64,000 nucleotides of DNA from the NCBI GenBank assembly GCA_963709295.1, contig CAVPVW010000003.1, forward strand, positions 558,001 through 622,000, given 5' to 3'. Of this stretch, positions 45,695 to 55,401 are shown one piece after another (positions within the stretch are counted from its first letter, which is position 1; every line of letters begins with the position of its first letter). Both the position numbers and the translations under genes were made by a program. Source of the DNA: JBGPQJ01 sp963709295. GTDB lineage: Bacteria; Chloroflexota; Anaerolineae; Anaerolineales; Villigracilaceae. The notes beneath the pieces were generated by a model. That model saw only the letters and a program-made list of their open reading frames with translations. It made no database searches and was not told the DNA's origin.

Positions 45695-47530
45695 TTACAT
45701 TCCCAGACCTTTTTTAAGACTGCCGCCACGGAAGCGTCCGATGATGAAGTTGCCTATCGCAACCAGCACGATCAGGATGATGATCACCGCGTTGGCCAAT
45801 TGATCATCCCCATTTTCCTTATAGCGCATCGTTTGTGTGGCCAGTACCATCGTGGATGGCGTGACCAGCAGGATGATCAGGGATAGTTCCCGCATGGTGG
45901 TGATGAACGTCAGCAGAAAACCTGCCACAAATCCGCTGCTGGTCAGCGGCATGATGATCTTGCGGAAGCGTTCGAAGAAGTTCGCTCCGGAAACCACCGC
46001 GGCCTCCTCCAGTTCCCGGCCGACCTGCATCATGGCGGAAACGCCGGACCGTGAGGAATAGGGGATATGCTTCGCCACCGAGACGACCACCAGCAAAGCG
46101 AAGGTCCCGTAAAGCGCCGGGATCGGCCCGAAGGGTCTGGCAAACATGGAAATGTAAACTGCGCCAAACGCAATTCCCGGGATCACATACGGAATGAAGG
46201 CCAGCTGCTCAACCAGCCTGCCCAGGCGGGTGCCCCGGCCTTTGACGATGGCATAACCGAGAATGACCCCCAGCAGCGCCGTAAAGCTGCCCGTCCAGAT
46301 CGACAACCGGATCGAATTCCAGGCATAAAAATATATTTTGGGGTTGCGCAACACGCCAGGTGACCCGTTGTTATAGAGGGGATTGCTCTCTCCGATCCAA
46401 TTCTGCAAGGTGAGATTGTCCAGACTGTAATTCCCGGGGACCAGCATGAACGTGTCGTAGGCCAGAAGACCCAGCGGCAGCGCGATGACCAGGATCTGGA
46501 AAACGATCACACCAAGGGTCATCGGTCTACCCCATTTGCCCAGCTTCGTCAGATGCGCCATAAAACCACGTCCGCCGATGGTTTCATAGCTCCGGCGGGT
46601 GCCAACCATCCTCTGATTTATGTAAATAAGGGTCATGGAAAACAGGATCAATGTGATCGCCAGTACATAAGCATCCGCCACGTCCCCAATGTTGACTGCC
46701 GAGCGGATCATGGTCGAGACGGTATAGTATTTCACCGGGACACCCAGAATTGCCGGACCGCCATAGGTGCCCATCACCTTGGAGAAGGTCATGATGACAC
46801 CTGAGAGGATGGCCGGCAGGATCAGCGGGAAGGTGATCTTGCGCAGGATCCGCCAGCGGCTGGCGCCCATTAAATCCCCGGCTTCCTCCAGGCTGGAATC
46901 GATCGACATCAACGCCGCAGAAACAAACAGGAAGAAGAAGGTGTAGTAATGCAAGGCGCTGGTGATGATGATCGGCAACGGACCATAGGATATCCACATC
47001 GGCGGGCTCTGTCCGGTGAGGTACTGATAGACGCCGGGCGATCCACCCGCGATACTGCTTTTAAAGAAGACCGACCAGGCGGCAGCCATCGTCCAGCCCG
47101 GCATGATGTAGGGCAGCACAGCCAGCTGGTTTATGGTCGTTCTGCCTGTCATGTCGGTCCGGATGCACATCCATGCCAGAGAGCCACCGATGCCCAGCGC
47201 AAGGACCGTTGCCCCGATGGAGATCGTCATGGAATGCAAGAGCGGATCATAGAGGTAGGGTTTGCTGAACTTGCTCAGGATCATTCTCTGGTAATGGAAA
47301 AGGGTAAACTTGCCCACTTCAGCGGTCGGGACCCTGAACACATCCTTTTCCTGGTAGGTGACCGTGGTCGCCACCATGCGGTAGAGCGGCACAACCACCA
47401 TGTAGAACATCAGGAACAGCATGATGATCGACAACACAACTTTCGGGTTGCTCAGCCAGCGCCAGAACCTCCGCAACCGCGCTTGAAGCTTCTGGGTGAA
47501 GGGAACTTGAGAGATAGCAATTTCAGCCAT
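45695..47530 (-). CDS. ABC transporter permease, fused two-domain FbpB/AfuB type
   Basis: 611 residues with about 12 membrane helices. It contains two permease domains, each with an EAA-type loop: EEAGDLMGASRWRILRKITFPLILPA in the first half and EEAAVVSGANFFERFRKIIMPL in the second. A single fused permease is typical of the AfuB/FbpB importers. It starts 27 bp after the rpiR stop. Confidence 0.94.
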   Translation of the reverse strand: MAEIAISQVPFTQKLQARLRRFWRWLSNPKVVLSIIMLFLMFYMVVVPLYRMVATTVTYQEKDVFRVPTAEVGKFTLFHYQRMILSKFSKPYLYDPLLHSMTISIGATVLALGIGGSLAWMCIRTDMTGRTTINQLAVLPYIMPGWTMAAAWSVFFKSSIAGGSPGVYQYLTGQSPPMWISYGPLPIIITSALHYYTFFFLFVSAALMSIDSSLEEAGDLMGASRWRILRKITFPLILPAILSGVIMTFSKVMGTYGGPAILGVPVKYYTVSTMIRSAVNIGDVADAYVLAITLILFSMTLIYINQRMVGTRRSYETIGGRGFMAHLTKLGKWGRPMTLGVIVFQILVIALPLGLLAYDTFMLVPGNYSLDNLTLQNWIGESNPLYNNGSPGVLRNPKIYFYAWNSIRLSIWTGSFTALLGVILGYAIVKGRGTRLGRLVEQLAFIPYVIPGIAFGAVYISMFARPFGPIPALYGTFALLVVVSVAKHIPYSSRSGVSAMMQVGRELEEAAVVSGANFFERFRKIIMPLTSSGFVAGFLLTFITTMRELSLIILLVTPSTMVLATQTMRYKENGDDQLANAVIIILIVLVAIGNFIIGRFRGGSLKKGLGM

Positions 47531-47557
47531 AAACGACTCCTAAATCACAGGGTATGG

Positions 47558-48434
47558 TCATCCAGAGTGTTTTAATCGCTCGCGCAGCTGGTCCAGTTTA
47601 TCCAGATTGGCCGTCACAGCATCCTGATCTCTGGTGGCAATTTCCAGGAGGAGCGTGTTGATGATCGTCATGGGCACCACCAGGGAATGGAACGCCGAAA
47701 CCGGTCCCCGCCTGGCAGTCAGAACGATATCCACTTTCTCTCCGATCACAGAGCCCAACGTATCCGTCAGCAGGATCGCCGGACACTTCACTTCATTAGC
47801 GTAATCCAGGACAAGTTGCATGGTCACGATTAATGTCAAAAAAACCAATCACGAACAAAAGATCGCGATCGGTCATCAGGAGCATCGGTTCCAGGGTTTC
47901 GCGCCCGGCTGTCGTAAGCGGGATGACCTGTTTTCCAAAACGGGTGAGGCGGAGATTTAGCAGATTGACCAAGGAGATCGAAGGACCCGTTCCATAAACG
48001 AAGAATCGATCGCACGCAATGATGGCCGCAACGGATTTATGCAATGCTTCACGGTCCACCGTCTGGAGAGCTTGCGTCAAATGATCGATTTCGGAGACGG
48101 TTACTTTTTCAAAGATATCCCCCGCCTCCCGTAAATCATCCAACCGGCTGCGCAACCGGGCTGAATGCGTGACCCGGCTGCGGAAATTTTCCTGCAGAAC
48201 CGCACGCATGGCGGGGTAGCTGTCGAAGCCCAGCGTCCGCGCGAACCTCACCATGGTGGCTTCGCTCAACCCCAACCGGTCAGCCAGTTCTCCAGCAGAA
48301 AGAAAAGCGGATTCTTCCTGGTTTTTCCGAAGGTAGTTCGCAATATGCTTCTCACTTTTGGTAAGCTGGTTGTAATGGTCACTTATGATTTGGCTGAAAT
48401 CCTGATCGCTCTTTGTTTCATTCACGGTTGCCAC
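47558..48434 (-). CDS. RpiR family regulator with SIS domain, one frameshift
   Basis: N-terminal HTH_6 domain (LSAGELADRLGLSEATMVRFARTLGF), then a SIS domain that in this family binds a phosphorylated sugar: FFVYGTGPSISLVNLLNLRL and KCPAILLTDTLGSVIGEKVD. The two parts are in different frames; dropping one G from GG at 47822-47823 gives DINRDMQLVLDYANE and about 291 residues. It is the first gene of a ten-gene operon and has the promoter/operator at 48504-48538. The likely ligand is a sugar phosphate made or imported by the operon. Confidence 0.9.
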
Positions 48435-48503
48435 CTTAAATTACTGCAGGGAACGGAAACATACAGGCTTTCAAAAATCTCTATTATGAAAATTATCTTT
48501 CAT

Positions 48504-48538
48504 TTGTCCATAGTACAACAATTTTCATAAAAATGCAA
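48504..48538 (-). promoter_or_regulatory. rpiR operon promoter with embedded operator
   Basis: On the minus strand TTGCAT (48533-48538), 17-bp spacer, TACTAT (48510-48515). The -10 box lies inside the imperfect palindrome TTGTACTATGGACAA (48504-48518). The same arrangement starts the second operon at 58598-58632, with a perfect palindrome. Confidence 0.8.
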
Positions 48539-48617
48539 GTATTCTTTCAATTAAAGTACTTTTGTCATTTAAATTCATGCGTTTCTACTCAACCAGTCAA
48601 ACAAACCGTTTTACTCG

Positions 48618-49871
48618 CTATGGCACGGAAGCTTGTTCACCTGGTAAAGCCTCATCCGCTCCGTCGTAGTTCCATAATTGTGGGAATTTCTTCACGACCA
48701 CCCAGGCTGCAATCACGCAGCCCACGCCTCCTGAAATGATTGCAAACGGTACGCCAAATGCCTGGGCTACCAGGCCTGCCTCCATCTCACCCAACTGCGG
48801 TCCCCCCTTGAAGAAGATCTGGGTAATGCTCATCATGCGGCCGCGCATGGCATCCGGGGTCAGCAGCTGTCTCACCGTGTTGCGAATGATGGTGCTCAGC
48901 CCGTCAAAAAAACCGATCAGGATGAGCGCCAGCGTGGTCAACCAGAACGAGGTGGACAGGCCGAACACGATCGTAGACATGCCGAAGGCTGCCACAGAAA
49001 CGACGATCAGAGCTCCCTGACGATGCAGGTTGCTTTTTTGTGAAAGGTATAACGCAATGATCAAGGTGCCGATGGACTGCGAGGCTGACAGCCAGCCGTA
49101 TTGAATCGGTCCCACATGCAGGATGTCCTGCGCCACGAACGGCAGCAGGGTATTCGCGGATGAGAAGAAGGAGCCGAAGAAATCCAGGATCATGGCCGAG
49201 AGGATGATGGGAGAGTTCAGGATGAAGTCAATGCCCGCACGCATATCAATGAATGTCCTGCGCAGTTCGAAGGATTTCCCTTCCATTTGCATCTTGACAT
49301 GTCCCATCAGCACCAGCGCGGCGATGACGGCCAGAAAGGAAATGGCATTGAGCCAATAGGTCCATTCCAGACCCAGATAGGCGATCACCAGACCCGCTAT
49401 GACCGGCCCCAGAATGCCTCCCACCTTCGAGGCAATGGAATTCATGCTGTAGGCGCTCGGCAGATCTTCCCGCGGCACAAGCGAGGGGATGAGTGCCTGC
49501 CGGGCAGGCACATCGAACACCACCGCCACAGTTTGAATGGCGACCAGGCCAAACATAATTGCCAAAGTCATCTCACCCTGCACTGTTTTCAAACCCAGGA
49601 TCAAGGCGATAAATCCCTGGGCAGCCTGGGTGAGGATGGTCATCTTGCGACGATCCACGCGGTCCGCGACAACCCCGGCGAACAGGGAAAAGAAAAACAC
49701 CGGAAGAAACCGTACCAGCCCGATTCCGCTGATGACCAGTGGCTGGTCGGTCAGGATGCGCAGTTGCCAATACATGGCCCACAGCTGCATCTGAGAACCC
49801 ATGAATGAAATCAGATGACCGATCCAGTACATCACAAACTGTCTGGACCGAAACGCCGGAGGCATCACCAT
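48618..49871 (-). CDS. MFS transporter
   Basis: 417 residues with 12 predicted helices. The cytoplasmic loop 2-3 motif GVVADRVDRRKM is the MFS motif A, and the fold resembles MFS_3/EntS-type exporters. Substrate unknown. It is the last gene of the operon from 58538, so it may export an end product of that pathway (inference). Confidence 0.9.
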   Translation of the reverse strand: MVMPPAFRSRQFVMYWIGHLISFMGSQMQLWAMYWQLRILTDQPLVISGIGLVRFLPVFFFSLFAGVVADRVDRRKMTILTQAAQGFIALILGLKTVQGEMTLAIMFGLVAIQTVAVVFDVPARQALIPSLVPREDLPSAYSMNSIASKVGGILGPVIAGLVIAYLGLEWTYWLNAISFLAVIAALVLMGHVKMQMEGKSFELRRTFIDMRAGIDFILNSPIILSAMILDFFGSFFSSANTLLPFVAQDILHVGPIQYGWLSASQSIGTLIIALYLSQKSNLHRQGALIVVSVAAFGMSTIVFGLSTSFWLTTLALILIGFFDGLSTIIRNTVRQLLTPDAMRGRMMSITQIFFKGGPQLGEMEAGLVAQAFGVPFAIISGGVGCVIAAWVVVKKFPQLWNYDGADEALPGEQASVP

Positions 49872-49955
49872 GCGGTTTTTTCTGCTCCCATATGCCTGAT
49901 CACCTGAGATTTCCTCGTAGCGATCTCCTGATCTGATTCAACGGTCAATCCTGAG

Positions 49956-50740
49956 CTAGCCAGTATCCAGTGCTGCCCGTGTCGACTCATCATGTCCTCG
50001 CGGCGGGAAAATGTCCAGAAGCTCCCCAGCGAATGGATGACCACATCGGGTGAAACTGTCTGCACCCGCTCATCGGCTCGAGGCTGACCCGGATTTTCGA
50101 TTACGATCCCCAGCGCGAATCCCGCGCGCTTGCAGCCGACCACATCCTTTGAGATCCGGTTGCCAAGGTAGGCACACGCTGCGGGTTCCAAGGCCATGGC
50201 CTCCGTGGCGACCCGGAAAATCTCCGGAGCCGGTTTGCGGATTTTCACCGCAGAAGACAGGATCACAACTTCAAAATAGCTACTCCAACCGAAGGCCTCC
50301 AGGCTGCGCGGCACATCCAGCGAGGACATGGTATTGCTGATCACGCCCAGGCGGTAACCTCGCCGCTTCAGCTCGATGATCGTCTGCTCTGCACCCGGCC
50401 TGGGGATTGCGCGCCCTTTGCGCTCGCTCCAGGCCAGCGTCAGTTCAGCCGCCGCCGGTCCGATCCGCTCGGTTGAATAATCAGGAAGCAGCCAGCGGGT
50501 CCAGATCTCCTGTTCGGATAACTGGAGCTGGTTCGCCTGTGCCCAATCCCGGTACTCCAGATGACGGCGGTTCAATTCACTCCAGAATTCTTCTGTGACT
50601 TCCTTTTTCCCGATCAATTTGAGCATGCGCTGGACAGCCGCGCGCTGCGTCGGGGCGTGCGGTTCACGCATCCGCAGCGTACCATTTACATCGAAGAATA
50701 CCGCCTTAATGGACGGAGGCACGGTTTTTCGAATCGTCAT
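49956..50740 (-). CDS. HAD family hydrolase, C-terminal frameshift
   Basis: About 261 residues after correction. Motif I FFDVNGTLRM (Asp+2 replaced by Asn), II VISNTMSS, III IRKPAPE and IV YLGNRISKD, where the usual GD is GN. The cap motif IWTRWLLPDYS is shared with the other HAD genes here. The frame slips at CCCC 50024-50027: one more base gives GELLDIFPPRGHDE and the stop at 49956-49958; as read, the frame runs to 49865 into the MFS gene. It is near the end of the 58538 operon. Confidence 0.86.
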
Positions 50741-50772
50741 TTAGTTACACATTCTGGCGTTGGTCCAGGAAG

Positions 50773-51963
50773 TCAAACGCATCCTTGCAGCATCCCGACA
50801 ATTTCTGGCGTCGCCCAGATCGCCGCGCCGGTGGTGTCCACGACGATTTCGCATTTCTCGATCTGGGGCCGGTAGACATCCTCGGCGCGCTGGAACTGCG
50901 TCTTGAAGAAACGGTTACGGAAGTGAGCCGGGTCATAGCTTTTGCGATAATCCACATCCCGTTTCCATTTGCGTTTGAGACGGATGGGGTCATCCGTCAG
51001 GTAGACGATCTTGAGGCTGATCAGGCCGGCAAGCTCATCCATCTGAAAGGGGAAGTTGCCCTCGAGGAAAACAACATCGGCCGCTTCGACCTCCAGCGCA
51101 TGGCAGCCGGGCCGCAGGTTGCCCTGCAGGTCATGGCTGGACGTGGCCGTGAGCAAATCGTAACGCGGGATGGTGATTTTCTTGCCTTTCAGGATATCGG
51201 CCAGGCATCGCTTGAACAGCCCAAAATGGGTCGTTTCCCTACCCATCGGCTTGTTCTCCCGGAGCTCCCGGTCGAGCAGGAAGTTGTCCATTTCGATGGT
51301 GGTGGTCTGCTTGCCCATTTTCTCGAAGGAGTCGATCATGCGTTCGACGATCTCGGTCTTACCGGCCGCGGTCGGACCGGCCAGGGTGATCAGAACCGGG
51401 GTCCCGCGGACGGCGAGGAGTTTCTGGATCATTTCGATGAAGGCCTGGTCGATCTCCTGGTTGGCTTCGAGGAAATCCAGATAACTGATATCCTGCACAT
51501 GGTCGAACTGCTTTTGGCGCGGCTCGAAGGTGCGGAACGGTTTCCCGCCCAGATGGGCCAGTGCCGCTTTCGTGAAGTAGACCGTGCGGGGCAGGAAGTA
51601 AAATCCGCGCAGGTCGAAGAAGAAGAGGCTGTTCACCCAATCCGGGCTGTACTCTCCTGCCACCAGACCGACGAACAGCATGAGGGTCAGGCGGTTGATG
51701 CTCTCATCCAGAACGATGTGGTCTTGATTGCGCGGCTTGGTCTGGATGGAATCATAGAAGGCTCGCTGGCGGATCATACTTTCTATCCCTGCCTGTGTGT
51801 CCAGCATGACCGAGTCCCAGCCTGCTTCGGGATAGATGGCTTCGATGGCATATCGGAACTCATAAAACGCCAATTTCTCGAGGGCCGGGCAGAGCGGTTT
51901 CATCCGCTCGAACAGGGTCTCGGAGAATTCCAGCGGGGAATTGAGTCTGCTTGAGCCTTTCAT
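50773..51963 (-). CDS. P-loop kinase (uridine kinase/PRK-like) with unknown N-terminal domain, paralogue 1
   Basis: 396 residues from ATG 51963 (MKGSSRLNSPLEF), with GGAAA upstream. Residues 1 to about 190 form a domain I do not recognise (FYEFRYAIEAIYPEAGWDSV, LFFFDLRGFYFLPRTVYFTK). Residues about 195-396 are a uridine kinase/phosphoribulokinase-like ATPase: Walker A GPTAAGKTE, IEMDNFLLDRE, IPRYDLLTATSSHD, VVFLEGNFPF, and lid LKRKWKRDVDYRK. It probably phosphorylates a small polyol or nucleoside-like molecule. It is 11 bp after its paralogue. Confidence 0.85.
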   Translation of the reverse strand: MKGSSRLNSPLEFSETLFERMKPLCPALEKLAFYEFRYAIEAIYPEAGWDSVMLDTQAGIESMIRQRAFYDSIQTKPRNQDHIVLDESINRLTLMLFVGLVAGEYSPDWVNSLFFFDLRGFYFLPRTVYFTKAALAHLGGKPFRTFEPRQKQFDHVQDISYLDFLEANQEIDQAFIEMIQKLLAVRGTPVLITLAGPTAAGKTEIVERMIDSFEKMGKQTTTIEMDNFLLDRELRENKPMGRETTHFGLFKRCLADILKGKKITIPRYDLLTATSSHDLQGNLRPGCHALEVEAADVVFLEGNFPFQMDELAGLISLKIVYLTDDPIRLKRKWKRDVDYRKSYDPAHFRNRFFKTQFQRAEDVYRPQIEKCEIVVDTTGAAIWATPEIVGMLQGCV

Positions 51964-51974
51964 GGAATTTCCTT

Positions 51975-53171
51975 TCAGCTCCGATCGAGGATTTTCGCGA
52001 TCTCGGGCGTCGTCCACAGGGCCGCGCCGGTGGTGTCGACGGTCATGTCGCAGGTTTCCATCTGGGGATGGTAGGCGATCTCGGCCATGATGAACTGGTC
52101 CTTGAAGTAGCGGTTGCGAAAGTAGGTGGGTTCGTATTTCTTGCGGTAGTCGATATCACGCTTCCACTTGCGCTTCAGGCGCACCGGGTCGTCGGTGAGA
52201 TAGACGACCTTGATGCCGATCAGGTGCAAGGTCTCTTCGATCAGGAAGGGGAAGTTGCCTTCGATGAAGATGATGTCTGCCGGTTCGATCTCTATCGGCA
52301 CGCCATCCGGTTTCAGGTGGCCGTCCAGATCGTGGCTGGATGTGGCGTAGATAAAGTCATAGCGCGGGATGCTGATCTTCTTGCCGTGGGTGATGTCCTC
52401 CAGCGCCTGCTTGAACAACTCGAAGTGCAGGGCGGCCTTGCCCTGTGAGTCGATGCCGTGGGCTTCGCGGTAGTCGCGGTCAGTCATGAAGTGGTCCAGT
52501 TCGATGGACGTGGTCTTGCGCCCGGCCTGCTGGAAGGCATGGGTTAAGCGTTCGACGATCTCCGTCTTACCGGCCGCTGTCGGACCGGCAATGGCGATCA
52601 GGATGGGGGTCCCGCGTGCCGCGATGAGTTTCATCACGCTCTGGATGAAAAGCTGGTCCACTTCTATATTGGCTTCCCGGAAGGCTTTATAGCCAACGGC
52701 CTGCCAGCTTTCGAATTCTCTCTGCTTTTGCTCAAAGCGGCGGTAGGGCTGCCCGCCAAAATGCGCCAGGACCTTTTCGGTGAAATAGGTGGTACGGTGC
52801 AGGAAATAAAAGCCGCGGATGTCGAAGTAGAAGTGCGTGGCCACCCATTTCTGCGAATAATCGTGTGTGACCAGGCCTACGAACAGCATTTGGGCCAGAT
52901 GAATGATCTCGGGATCGAGGACGATCCGTTCGCCCACCCTGGGCTTGATCTGGATGCGGTCATAAAACTCGCGGCGGTTGACGCGCGTTTCGATTGCCTG
53001 CCTGCTCTCCAGCGTTACGGATCCCCAGCCGTTCCCGGGCAGCAGGTCAATCAATCCGTACCGGAATTCATAGAGTTCCAGATCCCGGATCCCGGGTGAG
53101 ATCTGCTTCATTTTCTCGAACAGGGCCTCGGAAAAAAGAGAGGGGCTGGCTAGAATGTCCGACACGGTCAT
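51975..53171 (-). CDS. P-loop kinase (uridine kinase/PRK-like) with unknown N-terminal domain, paralogue 2
   Basis: 398 residues from ATG 53171 (MTVSDILASPSLF), with AAAGGTGA upstream; ATG 53186 is also possible. It has the same layout as the next gene: an unknown domain (LELYEFRYGLIDLLPGNGWGS, FYFDIRGFYFLHRTTYF) and then a kinase domain with Walker A GPTAAGKTE, IELDHFMTDRD, IPRYDFIYATSSHD, IIFIEGNFPF and LKRKWKRDIDYRK. The C-terminus VDTTGAALWTTPEIAK is shared too. The pair arose by tandem duplication. Intact, with no frameshift. Confidence 0.85.
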   Translation of the reverse strand: MTVSDILASPSLFSEALFEKMKQISPGIRDLELYEFRYGLIDLLPGNGWGSVTLESRQAIETRVNRREFYDRIQIKPRVGERIVLDPEIIHLAQMLFVGLVTHDYSQKWVATHFYFDIRGFYFLHRTTYFTEKVLAHFGGQPYRRFEQKQREFESWQAVGYKAFREANIEVDQLFIQSVMKLIAARGTPILIAIAGPTAAGKTEIVERLTHAFQQAGRKTTSIELDHFMTDRDYREAHGIDSQGKAALHFELFKQALEDITHGKKISIPRYDFIYATSSHDLDGHLKPDGVPIEIEPADIIFIEGNFPFLIEETLHLIGIKVVYLTDDPVRLKRKWKRDIDYRKKYEPTYFRNRYFKDQFIMAEIAYHPQMETCDMTVDTTGAALWTTPEIAKILDRS

Positions 53172-53210
53172 GAGTTCACCTTTCATTAAGCGAAAATCAA
53201 TGGGCTCGCG

Positions 53211-54176
53211 CTATCTTTCCAGGGCCATTTCGATCTGGTTCATCTGTTCCTGGGTGAGCGGTCCGAAGGACGCTGCCGCCGCATTTTCCTCAATCTGTTT
53301 GATGGTCTTAAAACCCGGGATCGGGAGGGTATTCTCACTGCGAGCCCACAACCAGCCCAATGCTCCTTGAGCCAGGGTACGGCCGTCCTGGGTGAGCAAC
53401 CCCCTGATCTTCTCCAATTTCTGGAGGCGGTTCGCTCGATCTTCCTGCAGGGCCGGCCTGCGGCTGCGCACATCGTCTGCCGGGAGTTGCGTCTCGGCGG
53501 TGAACTTGCCGGTCAGCAGCCCCATGCCCAGCGGTCCGCGGTTGATGCTGACCAGATTGAATTGTTCGCAGACCGCCAGCGTTTCGGCATTGCCTTCGAG
53601 GATATTAAGCTGCTGCTGGATGGCGGTGCAGTGCGGGCCCTCGGCAAAGAGGCGGGCGCCCTCCGGCGCGTCCGTGCTCCAGCCATAGAAACGGATCTTG
53701 CCCGCCGCGACCAGTTCCTCGAGCGTGTCCCGTACCACCAGCGCCTGTTCGGGAGCGACGTCCTTGACGTGGAGCTGATAGAGGTCGATGACCTCCGTGT
53801 TCAGGCGGCGCAGGCTGTCCTCGACCTCCTGCCGGATGCGCTCCGGGCGGGTGTCGTAACCTTTCACCTGGCGGGTCGCCTCGTCGAACACCTGGCCGAA
53901 CTTGGTGGCAAGGACCACCTGACTGCGTCGACCGGAAATGGCTTTCCCAAGCACGCGTTCGCTGTGCCCGCAGCCGTAGACCGCGGCCGTGTCGAAGAAG
54001 GTGATCCCCAGGTCCAGGGCACGCTGGATGGAGCGGATGGATTCGTCATCATCGACATTTCCCCAGCCGACGGGTTGTCCATTCTTCCAGAACGGTCCGC
54101 CGATGGCCCAGCAGCCCATTCCCATGGCGCTGACCTGGATGCCGCTTCTTCCAAGCGATCGGGTGAAGGCTGTCAT
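53211..54176 (-). CDS. Aldo/keto reductase
   Basis: 321 residues. The catalytic tetrad region is visible: FFDTAAVYGCGHSERVLG (Asp, Tyr), VVLATKFG (Lys) and LYQLHVKD (His), as in AKR families of the YdhF/Gfo type. It oxidises or reduces a sugar or aldehyde with NADP(H). It sits between the kinases and apgM in the 58538 operon. Confidence 0.93.
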   Translation of the reverse strand: MTAFTRSLGRSGIQVSAMGMGCWAIGGPFWKNGQPVGWGNVDDDESIRSIQRALDLGITFFDTAAVYGCGHSERVLGKAISGRRSQVVLATKFGQVFDEATRQVKGYDTRPERIRQEVEDSLRRLNTEVIDLYQLHVKDVAPEQALVVRDTLEELVAAGKIRFYGWSTDAPEGARLFAEGPHCTAIQQQLNILEGNAETLAVCEQFNLVSINRGPLGMGLLTGKFTAETQLPADDVRSRRPALQEDRANRLQKLEKIRGLLTQDGRTLAQGALGWLWARSENTLPIPGFKTIKQIEENAAAASFGPLTQEQMNQIEMALER

Positions 54177-54177
54177 T

Positions 54178-55391
54178 TCAGGAACTCCATTTCATGAGGC
54201 GCCCGGCGTTGGCAAGGGCAATGGGCATGATATGTTTGGCGGGCAAGACGCCCAGACTTCCGCGCCCGCAGGCACGTTCGCCGAATTCGGCCATGCCGTC
54301 GGCGCGGACGTATTGGCTGTAGATCAAGGTGGGCACGGGATGCCAGGAATGGCCTTTAAGCGCCGCCGGGGTCGAGTGGTCGCCGCTGACGATGACCACA
54401 TCCGGGTTCAAGGCCATCAGGCGCGGGATCAGGGTGTCCACTTCCTCGATGAGGCTCACCTTGCGGGGGAAATCGCCGTCTTCCCCGGCCAGGTCGGTCT
54501 GTTTGATATGCAAGTAGAAAAAATCGAAATCGTCCCAGTGTCTTTTCCAGAGCGGTGAATTCATCGGCAAACGTATTCCCATCGAATTTCAGTACGTGCA
54601 TGCCAACCAGTCTGGCGATGCCGCGATAGGTGGGGTAGACCGCGATGGCGGCGGCGCGTACTCCGTAGAGTTCGGGGAAAGCCGGGAAATGCGGATATTT
54701 GTCGAAGCCGCGCACAAGCAGCATGTTGGCAGGCGGTTTCGGGGTATAGGCTTCGATCACCTGGCGGGACCGTTCGATGAACAGGTTCAGCACCCGGGCG
54801 GTTTTCTCGGCCTCGGGGGTCTCGGCGCGGACCGGCAGCGGGGCGTAGCCGTTCTTGAGCGGATCCGAGTCGCTGACGTTGGCGCTCAGGCCCGGAGCCG
54901 CGCAGCACGATTGCCAGCCGGTGTTCGCGGACCGTTTCGACAAAGATATCAACATCTTCGATCATCGTGGTCAACAGTTTCGACAGTTCCTTGCTGATCT
55001 CGGTCGGGATGCGACCGGCGCGCCGGTCTGTCACCACCCCGGCTTCGTCCACCGTGCAGTAATTGCCGCGGACGGCGAGGTCGTCCGGTTCCAGGTCGAG
55101 GTCGAGACCGACCGCTTCCAGCACGCCGCGCCCGATGCGATACTCGAGCGGGTCATAGCCGAACAGGGCCAGGTGACCCGGTCCGCTCTCGACCGTGATG
55201 CCCGGCCCGAGCGGGACGGAAAGTCCCAGGGCCGAGGAAGCCGCCAGGGCGTCCAGGTTGGGGGTGCGGGCGGTTTCGAGTTCGGTTTTGCCACCCGGTT
55301 CGAGGGGCAGGCCGCCCAGCCCGTCCAGGACGAGCATGACGATCTTGGTTTGGGCGGGGGTGCTGAGTTCGTGTAAAAAGTCGAAGTCCAT
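54178..55391 (-). CDS. apgM: 2,3-bisphosphoglycerate-independent phosphoglycerate mutase, archaeal ApgM type, two frameshifts
   Basis: Alkaline-phosphatase-superfamily mutase. The N-terminal metal site region is VMLVLDGLGGLPLEPGGKTE with ARTPNLDALAA; GPGITVESGPGHLALFGYDP holds the nucleophile serine region; the C-terminus has HIKQTDLAGEDGDFPRK, VIVSGDHSTPAAL and HSWHPVPTLIYS. Frameshifts at CCC 54891-54893 and TTTT 54543-54546 each need one base removed, giving SGLSANVSDSDPLKNGY and LERHWDDFDF. Total about 404 residues, the ApgM size. It starts 10 bp after the permuted gpmI gene. Confidence 0.9.
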
Positions 55392-55401
55392 GCCCGCCTG
55401 C

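Noticed and set aside
48618..49871. Siderophore exporter call for the MFS gene
   Set aside because: Only general EntS-like resemblance; no siderophore genes nearby.
50785..51954. Long plus-strand frame opposite the kinase gene
   Set aside because: Shadow of the minus-strand kinase; no recognisable domain or ribosome site.
55031..55401. Long frame joining the permuted gpmI to the apgM region in another frame
   Set aside because: It comes from the frame slip near 55505; after correction gpmI stops at 55402 and apgM starts at 55391.
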